A DNA stretch of 7,083 nt from Chlamydiales bacterium. GTDB lineage: Bacteria > Chlamydiota > Chlamydiia > Chlamydiales > FEN-1388. The stretch lies in contig JAJFUY010000293.1 of assembly GCA_021372185.1 (NCBI GenBank), forward strand, positions 1 to 7,083, given 5' to 3'. Numbering within the stretch: the first letter of the stretch is position 1; every line of letters begins with the position of its first letter. Positions 1 to 6,208 of the stretch are shown here, piece by piece. Both the position numbers and the translations under genes were made by a program. A model generated the notes under the pieces. That model made no database searches. It saw nothing but the letters and a program-made list of their open reading frames with translations, and had not been told where the DNA came from.

Positions 1-828
1 GCTTCGTTCTAACACCACATGCCACAACGCTCGTATAGATCGCCCAAGAGCCATAAAAAACCCCTTGATCACCTGTTCAACTCCATAATGCTTTTCGAAG
101 CTTTGCGCCCGGCTTATAGCGTTTTTCCAAGCATCATCCGGCTCTTGCGTATTAAGCGCAGTCCATAAATAGTCACCCTCTACATAGTAATTCCAGGCAA
201 AAAATCGTTTATGTAGCCCTTTTACTAAGTCGTGATGCGCATCTACATAGGTAAGTGGAGACACTTTTTCAATCTGAATAGGGCGCATATCAAGAAATTG
301 AAGCCGTCGATTTTTTTTCACAATATGCAACTGATCGTAAATTATTTTAGAATCACTAAAATAATGAGTGTGTGAAAGCAAGAAGATCTCTGCTGCACTT
401 AAGGTTTTTCTATTGAATGTAGCATCATACAAAATCCACACCACATCCCATCCACAAGAGGCATAGTCTCTATTTCTCTCGCCAATTTCAACTTCTGATA
501 TGGGTGAGCACTGCACTTCAAAAATAAGTTTTTTTTCTAACCAGGCAACATCAGCAATTCGACCTATAGAGTCAAAACGCATCTCTTCGAAACACTGTTC
601 AGAACCAATTTGTTGTTGAATTAAGCGTTGGATAGCAATATGTTCTTGAGTTTTTCCTGCTTGACGGCAGCTTGCAGTATCCTGTATATGGTAGTAATGC
701 GCGCGCAAAAAACGGCTTGATCGAACGCGTACTCGACCGTTACACTCTAGGCAAAAGTAGTCATTTCCTTTTTTAGCCTGGTGGACATTGCAAGTATTTC
801 CTGTGATATCGCGCGCATAAAGTTGCAT
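1..828 (-). CDS. CoiA-like competence/nuclease family protein, C-terminus cut by window edge
   Basis: An open frame on the minus strand begins at ATG 828-826 and stays open to base 1 (276 codons, no stop). Only the N-terminal part is in the window, and a TAA lies in frame just upstream, so this is the only ATG start. Residues 13-54 look like a zinc-binding head, with Cys13, Cys26-x2-Cys29, His44, His47 and Cys54. A QEH motif (about 63-65) follows. Then comes the CoiA signature: GRIADV (89-94), IFEVQCSPIS (102-111) and a downstream E-x-x-x-ER. Asp93 and the E104-x-Q106 pair fit the D...E-x-Q variant of the PD-(D/E)XK nuclease core. CoiA is required for DNA uptake/recombination in Gram-positive transformation; in this lineage the role is unproven. 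Residues 135-276 are not recognisable to me. No clear Shine-Dalgarno precedes the ATG. Family assignment is fairly sure; competence function is inference. Confidence 0.8.
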   Translation of the reverse strand, partial: MQLYARDITGNTCNVHQAKKGNDYFCLECNGRVRVRSSRFLRAHYYHIQDTASCRQAGKTQEHIAIQRLIQQQIGSEQCFEEMRFDSIGRIADVAWLEKKLIFEVQCSPISEVEIGERNRDYASCGWDVVWILYDATFNRKTLSAAEIFLLSHTHYFSDSKIIYDQLHIVKKNRRLQFLDMRPIQIEKVSPLTYVDAHHDLVKGLHKRFFAWNYYVEGDYLWTALNTQEPDDAWKNAISRAQSFEKHYGVEQVIKGFFMALGRSIRALWHVVLERS

Positions 829-904
829 TTCTATTGACTTGAAACTCTCTTATGATAAACACTAGTACGCGAATTGTTCCTTAATTTCAACTTTTTTCGA
901 CGGC
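829..904. promoter_or_regulatory. Divergent promoter region between coiA-like gene and rpoD
   Basis: These 76 bp separate two divergent start codons and must hold the promoter of the coiA-like gene and probably one for rpoD. On the plus strand TATGAT (851-856) matches five of six bases of a sigma-70-type -10 box, but no good -35 lies 16-18 bp upstream. The same bases read TATCAT near there on the minus strand, also five of six, so the element is close to symmetric. On the minus strand a TTGAAA (about 887-892) lies 17 bp from a weak TACTAG. Neither start codon has a recognisable Shine-Dalgarno. The spacer is clearly regulatory by position; individual boxes are tentative because chlamydial promoters tolerate poor -35 elements. 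Confidence 0.45.
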
Positions 905-2566
905 ATGAGCAGGTTAAACTTTAAAGAAGTATTTACTCCACAGCAGCAACAGAAAGTTGAAGAGCTAGTGGCTTTGGCAAGAGAACAAGGCTTTATCACG
1001 TATGAAGAGATCAATGAAGTGCTGCCGATGTCTTTTGACTCAGCAGACCAAATTGACCAAGTACTGATCTTTTTAAGCGGTCTGGATATCCAGATTCTTA
1101 ATCAGGCCGAGGTAGACCGCCAAAAAGAACGTAAAAAAGAAGCAAAAGAGCTAGAAGGCCTACCCAAAAGGGTAGAAGGCACATCGGATGATCCTGTCCG
1201 CATGTATTTAAAAGAAATGGGCTCTGTACCACTTTTAAGCCGTGAAGAAGAAGTAGAAATTTCTAAGCGTATCGAAAAAGCGCAAATTCAGATCGAACGC
1301 ATCATCATGCGTTTTCGCTATTCTGCAAAAGAAGCCATTTCGATTGCTAACTACCTTATCCAAGGTAAAGACCGCTTTGACAAGGTTATCAGCGAAAAAG
1401 AAGTTACCAACAGAAACGAATTTTTGCTTCTTTTACCTAAAATGTCACAGCTTCTCAAAAAAGAAGACTTAATCTTAGAGCAATTTCTTTTAGACTCTGA
1501 GCCTACAACTAAAGAATCAGAAAAAAATCGTCTACAAGAAGAAGTAGAGAAAAGCCGCATTCGTACGCAAGCCTACTTAAGACGCCTACACCTACGCCAC
1601 AACATCATCGAAGACTTCTGTGAAGTTATCTTGCGTGCTTACGATCGCTTTTTACAGCTTGAAAAAGAGATTCAAGAACTCGGGCCCCGAGCCGAAAGAA
1701 ATAAATTTGCTCTTGCAAAGCTTGATGCCGCAAAACGCCGCCTAAATAAGCTTGAACTTGCCGCAGGACGTAACCTTGACGACTTCAAAAAGGACGTCAG
1801 AATGCTCCAGCGCTGGATGGATAAGAGCCAAGAAGCCAAGCGCGAAATGGTTGAATCTAACCTGCGTCTTGTAATTAGCATCGCTAAAAAGTATACAAAC
1901 CGCGGCTTATCCTTCTTAGACCTTATCCAAGAGGGCAATATGGGCCTCATGAAGGCTGTAGAAAAATTTGAATACCGCCGTGGCTACAAATTTTCTACCT
2001 ACGCTACATGGTGGATCCGCCAAGCAGTAACTCGTGCTATTGCAGACCAGGCAAGAACGATCCGTATTCCTGTGCACATGATTGAAACGATCAATAAAGT
2101 GCTCCGTGGTGCTAAAAAGCTCATGATGGAAACAGGCCGAGAGCCCACTCCAGAAGAACTTGCTGAAGAAGTAGGCATCACACCAGATCGCGTACGTGAA
2201 ATTTACAAAATTGCTCAGCACCCAATCAGCCTTCAGGCAGAAGTTGGCGATAGCGGCGAGAGCCAATTTGGCGACTTCATCGAAGATACAAGTGTTGACT
2301 CACCATCTGAGGCAACAGGCTATTCTATCTTAAAAGATAAGATGAACGATGTATTAGAAACACTTACAGACCGTGAGCGTAAAGTGCTTATACGTCGCTT
2401 TGGTTTACTTGATGGAAAACCAAAGACTCTTGAAGAAGTAGGACTAGAATTTAACGTAACGCGCGAGCGCATACGCCAAATTGAAGCTAAAGCTCTTCGC
2501 AAGATGCGCCACCCTACACGATCAAAGCAGCTTCGCGCCTTCCTCGACATGCTCGAAGAAGAATAG
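905..2566 (+). CDS. rpoD: RNA polymerase primary sigma factor RpoD (chlamydial sigma-66 type)
   Basis: This 553-residue protein directs RNA polymerase to housekeeping promoters. Region 1.1 is at about 15-65 (EELVALAREQGFITYEEIN) and region 1.2 at about 96-130 (DDPVRMYLKEMG). A non-conserved charged segment covers about 130-305. Region 2 spans about 307-387 and includes the core-binding and -10-melting helices (ESNLRLVISIAKKYTNRG; YATWWIRQAVTRAIADQ at 366-382). Region 3 covers about 391-468. Region 4 lies at about 487-540, with the -35-reading helix-turn-helix TLEEVGLEFNVTRERIRQIE at 508-527. The length and the match through all conserved regions fit Chlamydiota RpoD (recalled, not searched). 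ATG 905 is the only usable start: the frame has a stop at 863-865 and no other start between. There is no evident Shine-Dalgarno. dinG follows 9 bp after the stop, suggesting co-transcription. In Chlamydia the non-conserved region is bound by the activator GrgA; whether that applies here is unknown. Confidence 0.98.
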   Translation: MSRLNFKEVFTPQQQQKVEELVALAREQGFITYEEINEVLPMSFDSADQIDQVLIFLSGLDIQILNQAEVDRQKERKKEAKELEGLPKRVEGTSDDPVRMYLKEMGSVPLLSREEEVEISKRIEKAQIQIERIIMRFRYSAKEAISIANYLIQGKDRFDKVISEKEVTNRNEFLLLLPKMSQLLKKEDLILEQFLLDSEPTTKESEKNRLQEEVEKSRIRTQAYLRRLHLRHNIIEDFCEVILRAYDRFLQLEKEIQELGPRAERNKFALAKLDAAKRRLNKLELAAGRNLDDFKKDVRMLQRWMDKSQEAKREMVESNLRLVISIAKKYTNRGLSFLDLIQEGNMGLMKAVEKFEYRRGYKFSTYATWWIRQAVTRAIADQARTIRIPVHMIETINKVLRGAKKLMMETGREPTPEELAEEVGITPDRVREIYKIAQHPISLQAEVGDSGESQFGDFIEDTSVDSPSEATGYSILKDKMNDVLETLTDRERKVLIRRFGLLDGKPKTLEEVGLEFNVTRERIRQIEAKALRKMRHPTRSKQLRAFLDMLEEE

Positions 2567-2575
2567 ATTTAATAC

Positions 2576-4756
2576 GTGTCACACGACGTCTTTCAAAAAG
2601 AAGCACCAACTGGCCTCACACATAAATACTTGAAAGAGTATTTTAGTTCTGGAGGCCCTTTGGCATTGCAAGTCAAAGGCTTTGAAGAGCGCCTAGAACA
2701 GCGCCTCATGTCACAAGATGTCTTGGCAGCCTTCACTGGACAACATCCAGCCTTCATAGAAGCGGGTACAGGCACCGGAAAGAGCCTGGCATACCTTATA
2801 CCCGCCATCCTCTGGGCAGAGCAGCACGACGAGCGTGTGGTGATTTCTACCAACACCATTGCTCTTCAAGAACAACTTATCTATAAAGACATACCGCTTG
2901 CTATAAAAACACTGGGGTTAGAAACCAAGTATGTACTTGCCAAAGGCATGTCAAATTATGCCTGCCTACGTCGCTTAGATGATGTTACCCAGCAGCAATC
3001 TCTTTTTAAAGATGAATCAGCCGATGAGCTCTTTCGCATTCATGAGTGGTCAAGATCTACCGCTGAGGGCACAAGATCCTCATTGCCGTTTCTTCCCACA
3101 CATTCAGCCTGGGATCAAGTATCGGTGCAAAGTGAGCTTTGCGATGGGCCCAAATGCGAGCACTTTAATAAATGTTTTTTCTTTAAAGCAAAGCTTGAAG
3201 TGCAAAATGCTAAAATAATCGTGGTAAATCACCACCTGCTTTTGGCTGACCTTGCCATGAGAATCGAGTCGAATAACTTCAATCAAGCTTCCCTTTTGCC
3301 ACTGTATAAGCGCCTAATCATTGACGAGGCCCACCATATTGAAGATATAGCAACAGAATACTTTGCCTCTAAAGTTTCACGCTTAGAGCTTATGAAAATC
3401 ATTTCGTATCTTGGGCTAGAGTTTACAGGTAAAGTTTTTGGACGTTTAGGGCTTTTGCGCCAAAAACTTATTTTAGCCCTTAAAAATACGCGACAAGACA
3501 TTTTACACTTCTTTGAAGACCTCTCAAACCAAAGAAAATCGACGCTCTTTCTTACCGATGAGCTCTTTGACAGCGTAGGCACATTCTGCACACTCATCGG
3601 CCCAAGTGAACAAAAACTTCGTATCTTAGAGCATCATATAACCCATCCCTACTGGACAAATACACTACTAGCTAGGTCATCAGCCCTCTCATCTCAGCTT
3701 GTGAACTTTGCCATGACACTGCAGCAGCTAGAACACACACTCGTAGAATGTAAATCTGAAAGTCTGGATGAGCAAACAAAAGCCTTGCGCCTAGAAATAA
3801 AAGCCCTGTCACTACGTCTTGCGTCAGCCAGCGAGAAGATTAGTGCGTTTTTTAAAGGGCCAACAACAAAAGAAATTGTCTTTTGGATCCAGCAAGAGGC
3901 AAGACAAGCAGGGCCTGAAGTACAGCTTGTATCTGCCCAACCTGATGTATCAGAGCTCCTACGTAAAAACCTCTTTGACAAGATGGCTACAACAGTACTT
4001 TGCAGCGCCACACTTGCCACAAACAAAAGTTTTTCTTTTGCTAAAAGACGATTAGGGTTGCAAAACCACCCAACCACCGATGAAAAAATACACCCCTCAC
4101 CCTTTGACTATAAAAAACAGGCTCTCATTGGCGTACCAATTGACATGCCCTTTCCTGATAGCGCAGATTTTACTCCCAGCTGCATAAAAGCTATTAAAGA
4201 GCTGGTAATTGCCTCTCAAGGCAACGCTTTTGTACTCTTTACATCATATGAAGCCCTCAAAACAGTATACCAGACTCTTTTTGATGACCTTCAAGAGCAG
4301 GGCTACCATATGATGAAGCAAGGTGACGACCACCGCCATGCCCTAATAACCCGCTTTAAGGCTAAGCCTCGATCAATCTTATTTGCTACAGATTCATTTT
4401 GGGAGGGTATTGACATCGTAGGAGACGCCCTCAGGCTAGTAATCATCACAAAACTGCCTTTTCCAGTACCTAGCGACCCAATCAGCCAAGCAAGAAGCGA
4501 TGTGCTTGCCGCCAACGGCAAAAGTGCCTTCGTAGAATATTCTCTTCCTAAAGCTGCTGTGAAGTTCAAACAAGGCTTTGGCAGACTCATCCGAAGCAAA
4601 GACGACCGCGGCTGCTTCATCTGCCTCGACTCTCGTCTCATCAAAAAGCATTACGGCAAAGTATTTCTCCAAAGCCTACCTGAGTGCCAGGAAGTGTTTG
4701 AGCCGCTTGCTACGCTTAAACAGAAGATGATTGGGTTTTACCGAAATAAGGCTTAA
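2576..4756 (+). CDS. dinG: DinG-type Fe-S superfamily 2 DNA helicase (XPD/Rad3-related)
   Basis: This 726-residue protein is an ATP-dependent 5'-3' DNA helicase of the DinG/XPD family, which unwinds forked DNA, R-loops and related structures. Walker A is EAGTGTGKS (62-70, Lys69) and Walker B is DEAHH (250-254). Four cysteines between them (C130, C189, C194, C200) have the position and spacing of the XPD-family 4Fe-4S ligands. Helicase domain 2 has CSATLA (476-481), FATDSFWEGID (603-613) and the arginine-finger motif QGFGRLIRS (666-674). The length is close to E. coli DinG, and the N-terminal exonuclease domain of the Gram-positive form is absent. The start is GTG 2576, 9 bp after the rpoD stop, with no strong Shine-Dalgarno, so translation may be coupled to rpoD. 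Later ATGs would cut into the conserved N-terminus, which includes the Q-motif-like helix before Walker A. It converges with the tRNA gene downstream. Family call is firm; the substrate in vivo is inferred. Confidence 0.95.
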   Translation: MSHDVFQKEAPTGLTHKYLKEYFSSGGPLALQVKGFEERLEQRLMSQDVLAAFTGQHPAFIEAGTGTGKSLAYLIPAILWAEQHDERVVISTNTIALQEQLIYKDIPLAIKTLGLETKYVLAKGMSNYACLRRLDDVTQQQSLFKDESADELFRIHEWSRSTAEGTRSSLPFLPTHSAWDQVSVQSELCDGPKCEHFNKCFFFKAKLEVQNAKIIVVNHHLLLADLAMRIESNNFNQASLLPLYKRLIIDEAHHIEDIATEYFASKVSRLELMKIISYLGLEFTGKVFGRLGLLRQKLILALKNTRQDILHFFEDLSNQRKSTLFLTDELFDSVGTFCTLIGPSEQKLRILEHHITHPYWTNTLLARSSALSSQLVNFAMTLQQLEHTLVECKSESLDEQTKALRLEIKALSLRLASASEKISAFFKGPTTKEIVFWIQQEARQAGPEVQLVSAQPDVSELLRKNLFDKMATTVLCSATLATNKSFSFAKRRLGLQNHPTTDEKIHPSPFDYKKQALIGVPIDMPFPDSADFTPSCIKAIKELVIASQGNAFVLFTSYEALKTVYQTLFDDLQEQGYHMMKQGDDHRHALITRFKAKPRSILFATDSFWEGIDIVGDALRLVIITKLPFPVPSDPISQARSDVLAANGKSAFVEYSLPKAAVKFKQGFGRLIRSKDDRGCFICLDSRLIKKHYGKVFLQSLPECQEVFEPLATLKQKMIGFYRNKA

Positions 4757-4767
4757 TTCGCGCAATT

Positions 4768-4878
4768 CCTTGCCCTTGCCCTTGCCTTTGCCCTTGCCCT
4801 ATTTTTTTGTTTTCCCTTTCCCCTTAAAAATACAAATACAAAAACAAAATCGGGCAAGGGCAAGGGCAAGGGCAAGGG
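4768..4878. repeat. Large inverted repeat built from hexanucleotide tandem arrays
   Basis: The left arm (4768-4799) is just over five copies of a 6-bp CCCTTG unit. The right arm (4852-4878) is (GGGCAA)4GGG, its reverse complement. Positions 4773-4799 pair with 4852-4878 over 27 bp with one exception: T4787 opposite G4864, a U-G wobble in plus-strand RNA. The 52-nt loop is itself a T-rich stretch, a CCCTTTCCCC core, then an A-rich stretch; its outer T- and A-rich parts are also partly complementary. It lies in the convergent gap between dinG and the tRNA gene, so it may stop or stabilise transcripts, but no U-tract follows either arm directly; the nearest T7 on the plus strand is at 4894-4900. 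It is not a textbook rho-independent terminator. It may instead be a mobile or expanding repeat element. Structure is certain, function unknown. Confidence 0.9.
4852..4878 (+). other. Canonical G-quadruplex motif in right arm of inverted repeat
   Basis: Five GGG tracts are separated by four identical CAA loops, which satisfies the usual G3-N1-7 rule with one tract to spare. Two GGGGG runs follow at 4883-4887 and 4901-4905. The motif is on the plus strand, so it would be in the 3' trailer RNA of dinG and in the non-template strand for that transcript. It competes with hairpin formation with the left arm. In the left arm the same array on the minus strand is interrupted (one tract is AGG), so that strand has a poorer motif. 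Confidence 0.7.
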
Positions 4879-4908
4879 ATTTGGGGGATATGGTTTTTTT
4901 GGGGGAAA

Positions 4909-4981
4909 TGGAGCGTATCGGATTCGAACCGATTGCCTCAACAATGCCATTGTTGCGCTCTACCAATTGAGCTAACGCCCC
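4909..4981 (-). tRNA. tRNA-Ala (anticodon GGC)
   Basis: The minus strand folds into a complete 73-nt cloverleaf. The acceptor arm is GGGGCGT/ACGCTCC, the D stem GCTC/GAGC with loop AATTGGTA, the anticodon stem CAACA/TGTTG with loop ATGGCAT, the variable loop AGGCA, and the T arm ATCGG-TTCGAAT-CCGAT; the discriminator is A73. Anticodon GGC reads GCC and GCU alanine codons. The G3-U70 wobble in the acceptor stem, the hallmark recognised by alanyl-tRNA synthetase, is present, which independently confirms the identity. The 3' CCA is not encoded (TTT follows A73), so it must be added by CCA-adding enzyme. The gene converges on dinG and diverges from the aminotransferase gene. Confidence 0.97.
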
Positions 4982-4995
4982 ACTAAAAAAATAAT
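4967..4995 (+). promoter_or_regulatory. Candidate sigma-70-type promoter for tyrB-mreC, -35 inside the tRNA gene
   Basis: TTGAGC (4967-4972, four of six to TTGACA) is separated by exactly 17 bp from AATAAT (4990-4995, five of six to TATAAT). Transcription would start near 5002, giving a leader of about 37 nt before the start codon at 5039. The -35 box lies in DNA encoding the D arm of the oppositely oriented tRNA gene. Found by eye; not tested. Confidence 0.45.
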
Positions 4996-5002
4996 CCCCA
5001 AA

Positions 5003-5031
5003 ATGTTAGACTCTTGCACCAAAAGTCGCAA
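5003..5031 (-). promoter_or_regulatory. Candidate promoter for tRNA-Ala
   Basis: On the minus strand TTGCGA (5031-5026) and TAACAT (5008-5003) are each four of six to consensus and are 17 bp apart. Initiation would fall near 4996, leaving a short 5' leader of about 15 nt for RNase P to remove. It overlaps the leader of tyrB. The match is modest, and an AT-rich GATTAT box closer to the tRNA is an alternative -10. Confidence 0.3.
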
Positions 5032-5035
5032 GGAA
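5030..5035 (+). promoter_or_regulatory. Shine-Dalgarno that sets the tyrB start
   Basis: AAGGAA lies just before ATG 5039, with AGGA ending 4 nt upstream of it. The other in-frame ATG, at 5003, has no comparable purine-rich site, so this motif favours 5039 as the true start. The spacing is on the short side. Confidence 0.6.
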
Positions 5036-5038
5036 AAT

Positions 5039-6208
5039 ATGTTCAATACTCTCACTCTTTTGCCCTCTGATCCCATTTACGGCATGCAGGCCATCTACAA
5101 GGCTGATAATAGATCAACAAAAATTAATTTAAGCATAGGAATTTGCCTTGATAATCACGGTAAATTACTTCGCTTTAAGGCCGTTCATGAGGCAGAAAAG
5201 AGAGTTTTTGATAAAAACCCTGGTAAAGAATATCTCCCCATAACAGGCCATGCAGGTTATACTGAGAAGGCGCATGCAATTATTTGCGGGCAACCAAATA
5301 ACGGTGATTTTTTTACGGCTCAAACTGTTGGTGGCACAGGCGCGCTTTTTATTGTAGGACAGCTACTCGCTCAAACAAGTGTAAAAGAAATATTTATTCC
5401 AGATCCTTCTTGGCCTAACCACAAGCAGCTATTTTCTGCAGCAGGCCTGACTACTGCAAGCTATCCTTACTACAATAAGGCCAACATTTCACTTGATTTT
5501 GACAAGATGCTCGCCAGCATTCATACTATGCCCGAAAACTCAGCTATCATCCTTCAGGCATCATGTCACAACCCTACAGGCATTGATCCTACTATTAGCC
5601 AGTGGCAAGAACTCAGCCAAGTCATTAAAGCTAAGAAAATCCTGCCTGTGTTTGATCTGGCCTATATGGGCTTAGGAGATAGTCTAGAAGAAGATACAAA
5701 GGCTATTCGCCTTTTTATAGAAGATGATCACAACCTATTTATCTGCACCACATTTGCCAAAAGCTTAGGTATTTATAACGATAGAGTTGGGCTATTGTCT
5801 GTAAAGCTTCCGCGTGCCCAATTAGAAATTATTGCAAGCCACATACGCTCTATCGCCCGTACTAGTTATAGCTCACCTCCGGCTCATGGGGCGCTCGTTG
5901 CAAACGAAATTTTTGGGGACGAGATGCTTACAAATATGTGGAAAGAGGAATTAGCCGCTACCTGCCAAAATTTGCAAAACCAGCGCCAGATCCTCTATGA
6001 TGCCCTAAAAGAAACGGCCTGTAAAATACCCTATGAGCATCTTTTGCAAACCAAAGGGCTATTTTGCTTACTTGACTGCACACCAGATCATGTAATTGCA
6101 CTGCGTGAAAACCATGGCATCTATATTGCTCTAGATGGCCGTATCTCTCTTGCTGCAATCACAAAAGAAAATGTAAAAGCCATTGCAAAGGGCTTAGAAG
6201 TTCTATGA
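5039..6208 (+). CDS. tyrB: Class I-alpha PLP aspartate/aromatic amino acid aminotransferase
   Basis: This 389-residue cytosolic enzyme transfers amino groups between 2-oxoglutarate/glutamate and aspartate or aromatic amino acids using pyridoxal phosphate. Family motifs run in order: NLSIG near the N-terminus, EYLPITG, GGTGAL, WPNH (Trp125), CHNPTG (Asn178), FDLAYMG (Asp206, Tyr209), TTFAKSLG with the PLP Schiff-base Lys241, YNDRVG (Arg249), ARTSYSSPPAHG and GRIS (Arg368). Arg274 aligns with the arginine that binds the distal carboxylate in E. coli AspC and Arg368 with the one that binds the alpha-carboxylate, so dicarboxylic substrates are expected; activity on aromatic acids cannot be read from sequence. 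ATG 5039 is chosen over ATG 5003 because it has a Shine-Dalgarno, and starting there MFNTLTLLPSDPI aligns with the start of E. coli AspC, while the extra 12 residues match nothing. The stop overlaps the mreC start (ATGA). Symbol follows chlamydial usage; aspC is equally possible. Confidence 0.93.
   Translation: MFNTLTLLPSDPIYGMQAIYKADNRSTKINLSIGICLDNHGKLLRFKAVHEAEKRVFDKNPGKEYLPITGHAGYTEKAHAIICGQPNNGDFFTAQTVGGTGALFIVGQLLAQTSVKEIFIPDPSWPNHKQLFSAAGLTTASYPYYNKANISLDFDKMLASIHTMPENSAIILQASCHNPTGIDPTISQWQELSQVIKAKKILPVFDLAYMGLGDSLEEDTKAIRLFIEDDHNLFICTTFAKSLGIYNDRVGLLSVKLPRAQLEIIASHIRSIARTSYSSPPAHGALVANEIFGDEMLTNMWKEELAATCQNLQNQRQILYDALKETACKIPYEHLLQTKGLFCLLDCTPDHVIALRENHGIYIALDGRISLAAITKENVKAIAKGLEVL

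Noticed and set aside
1160..1175. CTACCC-AAAA-GGGTAG hairpin in early rpoD, with a direct repeat TAGAAGGC on both sides
   Set aside because: A 6-bp stem within conserved coding sequence (EGLPKRVEG) with no U-tract; the codons explain it.
1916..2266. 116-residue minus-strand frame inside rpoD
   Set aside because: It is antisense to the most conserved part of the sigma factor, region 2 to 3, and has no recognisable domain or start signal.
3694..4077. 127-residue minus-strand frame inside dinG
   Set aside because: It is antisense to conserved helicase sequence, with no family features; a shadow of codon bias.
4768..4878. CRISPR array or insertion-sequence ends
   Set aside because: The repeat unit is 6 bp with no spacers, and no transposase gene or target-site duplication flanks the inverted repeat.
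4852..4900. Rho-independent terminator for dinG
   Set aside because: The strong stem is followed by ATTTGGGGG, and the nearest T7 is about 15 nt further on, so it does not meet the stem-then-U-tract pattern. Kept only as an inverted repeat.
4731..4970. Small plus- and minus-strand frames over the hexamer arrays, encoding Leu-Pro and Arg-Ala dipeptide repeats
   Set aside because: A 6-bp array without stops gives dipeptide repeats in any frame. The frames overlap the dinG end and the tRNA gene, and show no ribosome site or family.
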